Shown here in pieces: positions 35,580-43,946 of a stretch of DNA of 64,000 nt (positions are counted from its first letter, which is position 1; each line of letters starts with the position of its first letter). Position numbers and translations under genes: made by a program. Below the pieces are notes generated by a model. That model did no database searches. It was not told the DNA's origin and worked only from the letters and a program-made list of their open reading frames with translations. Origin of the DNA: Desertimonas sp963786985 (GTDB lineage Bacteria; Actinomycetota; Acidimicrobiia; Acidimicrobiales; Ilumatobacteraceae); the NCBI GenBank assembly GCA_963786985.1, contig CAWBBL010000023.1, positions 32,528 to 96,527 of the forward strand, written 5' to 3'.

Positions 35580-37061
35580 GTGACCGTTCCGCTCCTGCAA
35601 ACCGCCGCCGTCGCCAAGACGTTCGGCCCGGTCGTCGCCCTGCGCGCCGTCGACCTGGCGGTCGCCCCCGGCGAGGTGCACGCCCTGCTCGGCGCCAACG
35701 GTGCCGGCAAGTCGACGCTGGTCAAGATCCTCACCGGCGTGCTGCGCGCCAACGCCGGGGCGATCAGCATCCACGGCGAGCCGGCCGCCTTGCGCAGCCC
35801 CGGCGATGCTCGGCGCCGCGGTCTCGCTCCGGTGTTCCAGGACCCGGCGATGGTCCCCGATCTCACCGTCGCCGAGAACCTCCGTCTCACCGGCGCCGAC
35901 GTCGACGCCGTGCGCCGGCACCTCGCCGAGATGGACCTCGATGGCCTCGACCTCGGTGAGCAGGTCCGCGACGTCCCGTTGCCATTCCTGCGCATGCTCG
36001 ACCTGGCCCGGGCCCTGACGTTCGACCCCCAGCTGCTGCTCCTCGACGAGATCACCGCGGCCCTGCCACCGGACCTGTCCGAGCGGGTGTTCGCCGTGAT
36101 GCGCCGGTGGCGCGAGCGCAACCGCTCGGTCTTGTTCATCTCCCACCGCCTCGCCGAGGTGCGCGAGCACTGCGACATGTGCACCGTGCTGCGCGACGGC
36201 CGGGACGTCGCCTCGTTCGTGCCCAGCGAGGGCGGTGAAGCGGCGATCGTCGCGGCCATGCTCGGCGACGCGGCCGCCGGCGTCCGCGACGAGGCGCGCC
36301 AACGGGCGACGACGTCAACCGTCGGCGAGCACCCCGTGCTCGAAGCCCGCGGTATCGGGGCCGGTCGCCAGCTCCAGGACGTCAGCCTCGCCGTCACCCC
36401 CGGCGAGGTACTCGGCCTCGCCGCCCTCGAGGGCCAGGGCCAGGAGGCCCTGTTCGAGATCCTCGCCGGAAACCTCAAGCCGGACCGCGGTGATCTCGTC
36501 ATCGACGGTCGCCCGGTGCGCGCCCGACATCCATACGACGTCATCCGCCGCGGCGTCGTGCTCGTGCCCGCCGACCGGCTGCACGCCCTCCTGCCGCAAC
36601 GCTCGATCCGCGAGAACATCGCCCTCCCGCTGTTCAACCGCATCGCCAAGTGGGGCCCGATCCGTCCCGCCCAAGAACGCGCCCGCGTCGACGAGGCGGT
36701 CAGCCGGTTGTCGATCGACACCCGGGCAGCGAGCCAGGTGCGCCGGCTCTCCGGGGGCAACCAGCAGAAGGTGACGATCGCCCGCTGGCTCGCCGGTGGG
36801 CTGCGCGTGATGCTGCTGTTCGACCCGACCCGGGGCATCGACGTCGGCACCAAGCACCAGGTGTACGACCTCGTCCGCGCCCTCGCCGACGAGGGCGCGG
36901 CGGTGCTGATGTTCACCAGCGAGCTGCGCGAGATCGCCCTCGTGTGCGACCGCGCCGCCGTGCTCCACGGCGGCCGGATCGTCGCCGAGCTCCCCGCTGA
37001 CGCGGGTGAGAACGCCCTGCTCACGGCGGCCCACGGCCTCGTCGCGGAGGAAGTGGCATGA
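35580..37061 (+). CDS. sugar ABC transporter ATPase (RbsA type)
   Basis: The 493-residue protein has two ABC domains. Domain 1 has Walker A GANGAGKST and LLLLDEITAALP as Walker B, but its signature is unusual (DVPLPFLRMLDLARAL rather than LSGGQ). Domain 2 lacks Walker A (LEGQGQEALFEILAG), as usual for RbsA, but keeps LSGGNQQKVTIARWL and RGIDVG; its Walker B ends LLFDPTRG, without the catalytic Glu. It powers uptake with the two downstream permeases. The GTG start is likely; an ATG in the hairpin loop is the alternative. Confidence 0.85.
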   Translation: MTVPLLQTAAVAKTFGPVVALRAVDLAVAPGEVHALLGANGAGKSTLVKILTGVLRANAGAISIHGEPAALRSPGDARRRGLAPVFQDPAMVPDLTVAENLRLTGADVDAVRRHLAEMDLDGLDLGEQVRDVPLPFLRMLDLARALTFDPQLLLLDEITAALPPDLSERVFAVMRRWRERNRSVLFISHRLAEVREHCDMCTVLRDGRDVASFVPSEGGEAAIVAAMLGDAAAGVRDEARQRATTSTVGEHPVLEARGIGAGRQLQDVSLAVTPGEVLGLAALEGQGQEALFEILAGNLKPDRGDLVIDGRPVRARHPYDVIRRGVVLVPADRLHALLPQRSIRENIALPLFNRIAKWGPIRPAQERARVDEAVSRLSIDTRAASQVRRLSGGNQQKVTIARWLAGGLRVMLLFDPTRGIDVGTKHQVYDLVRALADEGAAVLMFTSELREIALVCDRAAVLHGGRIVAELPADAGENALLTAAHGLVAEEVA

Positions 37062-37074
37062 GTGTGAGCGCCGT

Positions 37075-37139
37075 CATGGCGTTCCCCGGCCACGCAGGCC
37101 GTTGCTGGCCGCTCCTCGGCTGGCGCCTCGTCGCTCGCA
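37075..37139. repeat. intergenic repeat, copy 1
   Basis: TGGCGTTCCCCGGCCACGCA, then GTTGCTGGCCGCTCC and CGCTCGCA, matches the reverse complement of 39261-39337 with a few gaps. It lies between ATPase and permease genes. Confidence 0.6.
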
Positions 37140-37149
37140 GGTGGTTCCG

Positions 37150-38160
37150 ATGACCACCACCTCGTTCGATGGCGTCGTCACGACGTTGCCGGAGCCGTCG
37201 AGCCAGTTCTCCCGGTTCGCCCGTCGCCACGGCTGGACGGTCGGCGTCGCGGTCCTGCTCGTCGTGCTCGTGGCGTGGCGCGCCTCGCAGATCCCCGACG
37301 TCAACGGCTTCGCGATCCGCACGGTCACCGCCGGTTCGATGTCGTTGGCGTTCCTGGCGATGGCCCAGAGCGTGATCGTCATCTCCGGGGGGATCGACTT
37401 GTCGGTCGGGGCCAAGATGGTGTTCGCCAACTGCCTCTCGGCGATGTGGATGGAGGACAAGGGCCTCGCCGCGTGTCTCGCCCTGGGCCTCGCCGTCGTG
37501 CTGCTGACGACGGCCTTGTCGACACTCACCGGTCTGATCACCACCGTGTCGGGTGTTCCCGACATCATCGTCACGCTGGCCGCCAGCTTCATGCTCTCGG
37601 GCCTCTCCCTGTTCATCATCGGCGGCCCGGGAGGCGGGACGTCTGCCGACTTCCAGCGCGTCGTCGCCGGCAGCCTCTCGGACTTCTGGCCCTCGGTGCT
37701 GTGGACGGTCGGCGCCGTGGTGCTGATCTCGATCCCGCTGCGGCGCAGCCGTGGCGGGCTGGCGATCTACGCCATCGGCAGCGATCGCAAGGCCGCCTTC
37801 CTGTCGGGCGTGGCCGTCGCCCGCACTCGGGTCAACGCCTACACGATCGGTGGATTCCTCGCCGGCTTCGCCGGAGTGATCACCACGGCCTACACGGGCG
37901 GTGGCGAACCACGGGCGACGATCGGGGCCAACGCCACGCTCAACAGCGTCGCCGCCGCCGTCCTCGGCGGTGTCGCCCTGGCCGGCGGTGTCGGCGGCCT
38001 CACCGGCCCGGTGCTCGCCGCCCTGTGCCTGTCGTTGATCCCGGCGATCATGCTCGGCCTCGGCTGGGATCCGAGCAACGCCGAGACGGCGCGGGGCGTC
38101 GTCATCATCCTCGTCGTGCTCGTCGCCGGCCTCCTGCAGTCGAGACGGAGGGCGGTGTGA
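37150..38160 (+). CDS. sugar ABC transporter permease 1 (RbsC type)
   Basis: The 336-residue integral membrane protein has about nine helices and the BPD_transp_2 motifs SGGIDLSVGAKMVFAN and VAAAVLGGVALAGGVGGLTG. It forms half of the transport channel. The ATG follows GTGGTTCCG and a repeat element rather than a good ribosome site. The second permease gene overlaps as GTGA; a heterodimeric channel is expected. Confidence 0.85.
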   Translation: MTTTSFDGVVTTLPEPSSQFSRFARRHGWTVGVAVLLVVLVAWRASQIPDVNGFAIRTVTAGSMSLAFLAMAQSVIVISGGIDLSVGAKMVFANCLSAMWMEDKGLAACLALGLAVVLLTTALSTLTGLITTVSGVPDIIVTLAASFMLSGLSLFIIGGPGGGTSADFQRVVAGSLSDFWPSVLWTVGAVVLISIPLRRSRGGLAIYAIGSDRKAAFLSGVAVARTRVNAYTIGGFLAGFAGVITTAYTGGGEPRATIGANATLNSVAAAVLGGVALAGGVGGLTGPVLAALCLSLIPAIMLGLGWDPSNAETARGVVIILVVLVAGLLQSRRRAV

Positions 38161-39233
38161 GCGAACTCGAGCCGGAGGGCGCCACGTCGACGACCATCGT
38201 CGACGAGGAGGGTCACGTTCCGTCGGCGGCCGAGTCGACGCAAGTCGTCGCCGCGATCGTCGAGCAGAGCGTCCGGCCCGGCTGGCGCACCCGCCTTGCC
38301 GAGAACCCGACGATCGTGCTGTGCGGCGTCGTCATCGTTCTCTACGCCGTCACGGCGTGGAGGGACGACAGCCTGCTCACCCAACCGGGGATCCGCTCGA
38401 TCCTCCTGCTGTCGTGCCCGCTGGCGATCTTCGCGGCGAGCCAGACGCTGTGCATGCTCACCGGCGGCATCGACCTGTCGATCGCCATGACGGCAAACCT
38501 GGCCGCCTACGTCGCGGCCACCCAGAGCGACCGCGGCGCGTTCGTCGCGATCCTCCTGGCCCTGACCGTCGGGCTCGTCGTCGGCCTGATCAACGGCACC
38601 GCCATCGGCGTGATGAAGGTCAACCCGCTGATCATGACGCTGGGGATGGCCAGCGTGCTGCTCGGCGTGATCACCGTCGGCATCCGCGGCTGGCTGTCCG
38701 GTTCGACGAACATGGTGTCGATCGTCCGCCAGATCGGCTCGCAGCCGCTGACCGACTTCCTGCCCAAGAGCATCATCGTGTGGGCGATCGTCTCGGCGAC
38801 GCTGATCCTCGGGCTGCGCTCGTCCGGACTGGGCCGCTCGATCTACGCCGTCGGCGACAACCCGATCGCCTGCCGCCTGGCCGGCGTGCGCGTCTGGCAA
38901 GTGCTCATTGCGGTGTACGTGATGTCCGGTCTGCTCGCCGCCCTCGGCGGGCTGCTGTTCTCGGGGACGACGGGATCGGTCGGCCCCGATCAGACGAACA
39001 GCTACCTGCTGCCGTCGGTCGCCGCCACGGTGATCGGGGGCACGTCGATCCTCGGCGGGATGGGCGGCTACACGGGGACGATCCTCGGGGCCATCGTGCT
39101 CACGCTGCTGACCCGCCTGCTGCTGCGGCTGGACACCAGCGATGCCTTCCGCCAGATGCTCTACGGCGCCATCGTCTTGCTGCTGGCATGGCTGTACGTC
39201 CGGCTCAGCGGCCAGAAAGCGACGGATACGTGA
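38157..39233 (+). CDS. sugar ABC transporter permease 2 (RbsC type)
   Basis: The 358-residue membrane protein has a polar N-terminal tail of about 50 residues, then hydrophobic helices with LTGGIDLSIAMTANL and VAATVIGGTSILGGMGGYTG. It pairs with permease 1, whose gene overlaps it by four bases. The N-terminal tail is longer than usual. Confidence 0.85.
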   Translation: MSELEPEGATSTTIVDEEGHVPSAAESTQVVAAIVEQSVRPGWRTRLAENPTIVLCGVVIVLYAVTAWRDDSLLTQPGIRSILLLSCPLAIFAASQTLCMLTGGIDLSIAMTANLAAYVAATQSDRGAFVAILLALTVGLVVGLINGTAIGVMKVNPLIMTLGMASVLLGVITVGIRGWLSGSTNMVSIVRQIGSQPLTDFLPKSIIVWAIVSATLILGLRSSGLGRSIYAVGDNPIACRLAGVRVWQVLIAVYVMSGLLAALGGLLFSGTTGSVGPDQTNSYLLPSVAATVIGGTSILGGMGGYTGTILGAIVLTLLTRLLLRLDTSDAFRQMLYGAIVLLLAWLYVRLSGQKATDT

Positions 39234-39260
39234 TGGCACGCCTGGAGATCCGTCCGCCGA

Positions 39261-39337
39261 TGCGAGCGACCGAGCGCCAGCGAGGGAGCGGCCAGCAACT
39301 GCGCAGGCAGAACACTGCGTGGCCGGGGAACGCAATG
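39261..39337. repeat. intergenic repeat, copy 2 (inverted)
   Basis: Inverted, imperfect copy of the element at 37075-37139, ending at the start codon of the dehydrogenase gene. A shorter related piece (GGCCGCTCGCTCGCATCGG) lies near 41,790. Confidence 0.6.
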
Positions 39338-40480
39338 AAGGCGGCGATCGTCGGGACCGGATGGATGGCTGCCGTGCACACCGAGGCGCTGCGCCGCATC
39401 GGTGTCGAGGTCGTCGGGATGGTCGGGTCCACGCCGGAACGCACCCGCAGCAAGGCCAACCCGCTGCTGCCCGAGCCCTTCGACTCGCTCGACGAGTTGC
39501 TCGCCGTCGCCGACCTCGATGCCGTGCACATCACCAGCCCCAACGACGTCCACGCCGCCCAGGCCAGGGCGGCGATTGCCGCCGGCAAGCACGTCATCTG
39601 CGAGAAGCCGCTCGGCGTCGACGCCGCCGAGACCGCCGAGCTGGTCGCCCTGGCCGCCGCCGCCGGGGTCGTCAACGCCGTGTGCTTCAACGCCCGCTTC
39701 TACCCGCACAACCAACACGCCGCGGCCCTCGTGCGGGCCGGCGAGATCGGTGAACCCCGCCTGATCAGCGGCCAGTACCTGCAGGACTGGCTGCTCCTCG
39801 ACACTGACTGGAACTGGCGCCTCGACGCCAGCCGGCAGGGCTCCCTGCGGGCCGTCGCCGACATCGGCTCGCACTGGCTCGACCTCGTGCAGTTCGTCAG
39901 CGGCCAGCGCGTCGTCGAGGTGTTCGCCGACCTGCACACGTTCATCGCCGAGCGCCGCCGGCCGGCCGGCGAGGTGGAGACGTTCGCCGCCGCCAGCGTC
40001 GACGCTGACGTGCCACGCGTGCGCGAGCAGATGCACAGCGACGATGCGGCCGGCCTGCTCCTGCGCTTCGACGGCGGCGCCCGCGGCGTGTGCACGATCA
40101 GTCAAGTGTCGGCGGGGCGCCGCAACCGACTGGCGTGGGAGATCGACGGCGACGCGTCGGCCCTCGCCTGGGCCGCCGACGACCCCGACCACCTGTGGAT
40201 CGGGCACCGCGGCCGTCCCAACGAGATCGTCGAGAAGGACCCGGCGTTGTTGACCCCGGAGGGCGCCGCGGCGACGGCGTTCCCCGGTGGCCACGTCGAG
40301 GGCTACCCGGACACGTTCCGAGCCCTGCTCACCGCCGTGTACCACGACATCGCCGAAGGCGGGCCGGCCGAGGAGCCCACGTATCCGACGTTCGCCGAGG
40401 GCCACGACATCATGGCCGTGTGCGACGCGATCACGGCATCGGCCAGCAGCGCGTCCTGGGCGAAGGTCGATCGACGATGA
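39335..40480 (+). CDS. Gfo/Idh/MocA family oxidoreductase
   Basis: The 381-residue NAD(P)-dependent sugar or polyol dehydrogenase starts KAAIVGTGWMAAVHTEAL (Rossmann loop). EKPLGVDAAE contains the conserved catalytic Lys, and the domain interface region WRLDASRQGSLRAVADIGSH carries the DxGxH active-site motif. It likely oxidises a ring hydroxyl of the imported sugar. The ATG lies inside the end of a repeat element. It is followed by the TIM-barrel gene after a strong ribosome site. Confidence 0.9.
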   Translation: MKAAIVGTGWMAAVHTEALRRIGVEVVGMVGSTPERTRSKANPLLPEPFDSLDELLAVADLDAVHITSPNDVHAAQARAAIAAGKHVICEKPLGVDAAETAELVALAAAAGVVNAVCFNARFYPHNQHAAALVRAGEIGEPRLISGQYLQDWLLLDTDWNWRLDASRQGSLRAVADIGSHWLDLVQFVSGQRVVEVFADLHTFIAERRRPAGEVETFAAASVDADVPRVREQMHSDDAAGLLLRFDGGARGVCTISQVSAGRRNRLAWEIDGDASALAWAADDPDHLWIGHRGRPNEIVEKDPALLTPEGAAATAFPGGHVEGYPDTFRALLTAVYHDIAEGGPAEEPTYPTFAEGHDIMAVCDAITASASSASWAKVDRR

Positions 40481-40502
40481 GAACGACACGAGGAGGTAAC
40501 CG

Positions 40503-41432
40503 ATGAAGCTCGGTTTGCTCACGGCGGCATTTCCCGACACACCGCTGACCGAGGTCGCCGAGTGGGCGGCAGGCAACGGGTTCTCGATGCTCGAGGTCGC
40601 CTGTTGGCCACGGGCCGATGGTCCGTCGCGCCGCTACGCCGGCGTGTCGCACATCGACTGCGCGGCGCTCGGCGACGACGAGGCCAAGCAACTCGTCGGC
40701 GAGCTCGCCGAGCGGGGGATCGAGATCTCCGGGCTCGGCTACTACCCGAACCCGCTGGCGCCCGACCTGGAGCACCGTGCCGACGTGATCGCCCACCTGC
40801 GCACGGTCATCGCCGCGGCCGCGAAGCTCGGCGTGCCGGTCGTCAACACGTTCATCGGCAACGACAAAGACCGCTCGCTCACCGAGAACTTCGCCGAGTT
40901 CTTGAAGGTGTGGCCGGACATCGTGCGTCACGCCGCTGATCACGGCGTGAAGATCGGCATCGAGAACTGCCCGATGATCTTCTCCGCCGACGAGTGGCCG
41001 GGCGGCAACAACCTGATGTACGCCCCGGCGATCTGGCGTGACGTCTTCGGCGCCCTCGACCGGACCGACGACGCCGCCACGCTGGGGCTCAACCTCGACC
41101 CGTCGCATCTGGTGTGGCAGATGATCGACTACGAGCGGGTGGTGCGTGAGTTCGGGCCGCGGATCTACCACGTCCACGCCAAGGACATGGAGATCGATCG
41201 CGACGGGCTGTACGACCGTGGCGTGATGTCGGCGGGTGTCGGCTGGCAGGTGCCCCGCCTGCCCGGACTCGGCGAGATCCGCTGGGACCGGTTCATCGCC
41301 GCCCTGTACCGGGTCGGGTACGACTACGCCGTCGTCGTCGAGCACGAGGACCGCGGCTTCGAGGGCAGCGACGAGAAGGTCAAGGCCGGTTTCCGCATTG
41401 CCCGCGACGCGGTCGGCCCGTACATCGCGTGA
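40503..41432 (+). CDS. sugar phosphate isomerase/epimerase (AP endonuclease 2 fold)
   Basis: The 309-residue TIM-barrel protein belongs to the xylose isomerase-like superfamily. Candidate metal ligands lie in KIGIENCPMIF (Glu), LNLDPSHLVW (Asp, His), YHVHAKDMEI (His, Asp) and VVVEHEDRGF (Glu). Members epimerise or isomerise keto-sugars, often next to Gfo/Idh/MocA enzymes as here. GAGGAGGTAACCG precedes the ATG. Together the pair probably handles a 3-keto sugar or inositol-like intermediate. Confidence 0.85.
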   Translation: MKLGLLTAAFPDTPLTEVAEWAAGNGFSMLEVACWPRADGPSRRYAGVSHIDCAALGDDEAKQLVGELAERGIEISGLGYYPNPLAPDLEHRADVIAHLRTVIAAAAKLGVPVVNTFIGNDKDRSLTENFAEFLKVWPDIVRHAADHGVKIGIENCPMIFSADEWPGGNNLMYAPAIWRDVFGALDRTDDAATLGLNLDPSHLVWQMIDYERVVREFGPRIYHVHAKDMEIDRDGLYDRGVMSAGVGWQVPRLPGLGEIRWDRFIAALYRVGYDYAVVVEHEDRGFEGSDEKVKAGFRIARDAVGPYIA

Positions 41433-41442
41433 GGTCCGCGGC

Positions 41443-41793
41443 ATGCCTGACCGCTACGAAGGCCAGAAGTTCCGGGCGTGCATCGACGCCTTCGTCCTCT
41501 GGACGATCGGAGCACTCGACGACGCGACCAACGCCAAGCTCGAGGCGATGACACCATCGCTGCGCAAGACCTTCGACATGGACGGTGGGACGTGGCAGGA
41601 GGTCGTCATGCAGCAGATGGACTTCGACGACGAGTACGTCGAGTGGTTGCGCGAAAAGTGGCGTCGTCAGCTCGACCACGATCGGGCGGTCGGTCAGGAG
41701 CACAATCCGTTGGCGTGGGCACACGCGATCACCGACTTCATCGTCGCGGACGACCCGCCTCCAGCTCCGGCCCCGGGTCACGGAGGCCGCTGA
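41443..41793 (+). CDS. hypothetical protein, 116 residues
   Basis: A soluble, acidic protein starting PDRYEGQKFRACIDAFVLW with helical composition (EEVVMQQMDFDDEYVEWLRE, AWAHAITDFIVAD) and a Pro-rich tail. No family recognised. It sits in the operon between the isomerase and DUF1479 genes, so it may assist one of them. Confidence 0.65.
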   Translation: MPDRYEGQKFRACIDAFVLWTIGALDDATNAKLEAMTPSLRKTFDMDGGTWQEVVMQQMDFDDEYVEWLREKWRRQLDHDRAVGQEHNPLAWAHAITDFIVADDPPPAPAPGHGGR

Positions 41794-41821
41794 TGGCCGC
41801 TCGCTCGCATCGGAGGTCACC

Positions 41822-43078
41822 GTGCAAACGTCCGCCGAGCTGATCACGCCGCTCCCCGAGGACCTGCCGGCGACGATCCGCGCCGTCAAGCGCCAGCTGC
41901 GCAGCCAGCTCGGCGATCCACGCGAAGTCCTGGAGGTCGCGGCCGCGGCCCTGCGCGAAGAGGTCGCGACGGTCGTGGCCGAGATCGCCGACATCGGATC
42001 GGCGGTCCCGGTCGTCGAGTACTCCGACGTCGCCGCCGGCACCGTTCCGGCCGAGCGCGTCGCGGCGATCCGCCGGCGCGGCTGCGCCGTCGTGCGCGGC
42101 ACGTTCGAGCGCAGCCAGGCCGAGGCCTGGGACGACGAACTGGAGGCGTACCTCGACGGCAACGACTTCATGGCCCGCTACCGCGGCCCGGCCGACGAGC
42201 TGTTCTCGGCGCTGTCGTCCGGCCGCCCGCAGATCTACGGCGTCTACTGGTCGCGGCCGCAGATCGCGGCCCGCCAGGACGAGCGGATGGTCACCGTGCG
42301 CCGCTTCCTCAACGCCTTCTGGAGGCACGACTCCGGCGGGCGCCAGTGGTTCGACCCCGACCGCGACATCGGCTACCCCGACCGCATCCGCCGCCGCCAG
42401 CCGAGCACGCCATCGCTCGGCCTGTCGCCGCACGCCGATTCGGGTTCCATCGAGCGGTGGCTGTTGCCCGCCTATCAAGGCGTCTACCGCCATGTGTTCT
42501 CCGGCGAGTGGGCGCAGTACGACCCGTGGGACGGCGCCCATCGCAGCGACGTCCACGAGTTCCCCACGACCGTGATGTGCTCGGTGTTCCGGACCTTCCA
42601 GGGTTGGACGGCACTTTCGGAGATGCGTCCCCACGACGGTGTGCTGCACGTCATCCCGATCCCCACGGCGATGGGGTTCGTCCTCCTGCGGGCACTGCAG
42701 GACGACATCGCCGACGACGACCTGTGCGGGGCGGTCAACGATCGAGTCCTCGCCGTCACCGAGCAGTATCACGACCTGTTGCTCCCCGCCTACGGACCGA
42801 TCCCGGCCGTCGAGCCGGGCGACACGGTGTGGTGGCACGGCGACCTGCTGCACGGAGTCGGTGACGGGACCAACGACGAGCGGTGGGGCAACGTGATGTA
42901 CATCCCGGCGGCGCCGTGGTGTGCCAAGAACGGCACCTACGCACGATTGTGCGGTGAGGCGTTCGTCGAGGGGCGCAGTCCAGGCGACTTCGCCGCCGAG
43001 GACTACGAGGTCGACTTCGTCAACCGGGCCGGGTTCGCCGACCTCAACGACACCGGCCGCCGCCAGCTCGTGCTCTGA
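41822..43078 (+). CDS. DUF1479 (YbiU-like) dioxygenase-fold protein
   Basis: The 418-residue protein matches DUF1479: N-terminal helices, then VPAERVAAIRRRGCAVVRGT, SLGLSPHADSGSIERW (His-x-Asp metal motif) and WWHGDLLHGVGDG (distal His), and an N-terminal region of unknown function. The pattern fits Fe(II)/2-oxoglutarate-dependent oxygenases related to phytanoyl-CoA dioxygenase. GGAGGTCACC precedes the GTG start. As the last gene of the ABC/dehydrogenase operon it may hydroxylate or remove a substituent from the substrate; that is inference. Confidence 0.8.
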   Translation: MQTSAELITPLPEDLPATIRAVKRQLRSQLGDPREVLEVAAAALREEVATVVAEIADIGSAVPVVEYSDVAAGTVPAERVAAIRRRGCAVVRGTFERSQAEAWDDELEAYLDGNDFMARYRGPADELFSALSSGRPQIYGVYWSRPQIAARQDERMVTVRRFLNAFWRHDSGGRQWFDPDRDIGYPDRIRRRQPSTPSLGLSPHADSGSIERWLLPAYQGVYRHVFSGEWAQYDPWDGAHRSDVHEFPTTVMCSVFRTFQGWTALSEMRPHDGVLHVIPIPTAMGFVLLRALQDDIADDDLCGAVNDRVLAVTEQYHDLLLPAYGPIPAVEPGDTVWWHGDLLHGVGDGTNDERWGNVMYIPAAPWCAKNGTYARLCGEAFVEGRSPGDFAAEDYEVDFVNRAGFADLNDTGRRQLVL

Positions 43079-43129
43079 GACGGCTGACCCAGCCGAGCGC
43101 TCCCAGGACGTGGTGATAGCGTGGATGGC

Positions 43130-43390
43130 ATGAAATCACCATCAGGGTTCCGTGTGCGGGTAGACGCCCAGGGTCGGATGGTGCTCCCCAGTGGTCTGCG
43201 CGAGGAGATCGTGTCCGTCCCAGGGGAAGTCCTCGTGCGGCGCACCTCCGATGGTCTGTTGCTCACTCCCGCAGAGACGCCTGGCGTCGTGCGCGTCGGC
43301 GATGACGGCTTTCCCGTCCTGTCGATCGGTCGCCGGGTCAGCAACGACGAGGTGCTCGCAGCCATCGAGAAGGAACGCGCCGATCGATGA
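43130..43390 (+). CDS. VapB-like antitoxin (AbrB/MazE fold)
   Basis: The 86-residue protein begins SPSGFRVRVDAQGRMVLPSG, the swapped-hairpin AbrB DNA-binding pattern, followed by a tail that would wrap around the toxin (RVSNDEVLAAIEKERADR). It overlaps the PIN toxin gene as ATGA. It neutralises the toxin and represses the pair. Confidence 0.8.
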   Translation: MKSPSGFRVRVDAQGRMVLPSGLREEIVSVPGEVLVRRTSDGLLLTPAETPGVVRVGDDGFPVLSIGRRVSNDEVLAAIEKERADR

Positions 43391-43782
43391 TGGATACGTC
43401 GGCGCTGGTCGCCGCGTTGATCGATGATCATCAACACCACGCACTCAGCCGACGCCACCTGGTCGCGGACATTCGGCTGCCGGCGATCGTGGTCGCCGAG
43501 ACGTTCGCCCAGCTGCGGCGCACGTTCGGACAGTCGGCGGCGACGGCGGCGGCCGTCGTGGGCCCACTCGTGACAGGCCCGGGGACGGTGCTCCCGACGA
43601 CGGCGGCCGCCGTCTCGACGGTCGTCGCTCGCGCTGTCGAGCTCGATCTCGGCGGCAACGTCCACGACGCGCTGATCGCCCAGGTGTGCGTCGAGCACGA
43701 CGTGCCATTTGTGACGCTGGACGGTCGACAGCATCGACTCGCCCTGGCGCTCGGTGCCCGGAGCACCTACCTGCTCGCCTGA
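43387..43782 (+). CDS. VapC-like PIN domain toxin
   Basis: The 131-residue ribonuclease toxin has the PIN acidic residues Asp3 (MDTSALVAAL), Glu38 (VVAETF), Asp94 (VHDALIA) and Asp112 (TLDGRQ). VapC toxins cut specific tRNAs or rRNA to slow growth. It is coupled to the antitoxin gene by a 4-base overlap. The pair sits at the edge between two sugar modules. Confidence 0.85.
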   Translation: MMDTSALVAALIDDHQHHALSRRHLVADIRLPAIVVAETFAQLRRTFGQSAATAAAVVGPLVTGPGTVLPTTAAAVSTVVARAVELDLGGNVHDALIAQVCVEHDVPFVTLDGRQHRLALALGARSTYLLA

Positions 43783-43885
43783 CCCCGATCTGGGCGGCCG
43801 AAACGCCTGATTCCGGACCGCAGGCCGCCCGGAACGAGAAGTGGACCGAAGGCCGCCCAGAACGAACGGTGTCAGCGCCGATCAA

Positions 43886-43931
43886 CCGATGGGTGTTCAG
43901 GGGACGGAACGGTCCCCAGAACACCCATCGG
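43886..43931. terminator. long palindrome, family 2 copy A
   Basis: A 19-bp stem (CCGATGGGTGTTCAGGGGA with one mismatch) and an 8-base loop separate the toxin and LacI gene ends. A near-identical palindrome in reversed arm order occurs at 46,940. Confidence 0.6.
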
Positions 43932-43946
43932 TCGCACCTGTTGGCC

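Noticed and set aside
43795..43862. Repeated GGCCGCCC motif after vapC as a toxin-antitoxin operator
   Set aside because: It lies downstream of the pair and forms a weak dyad, so a terminator-like role is more plausible than an operator.
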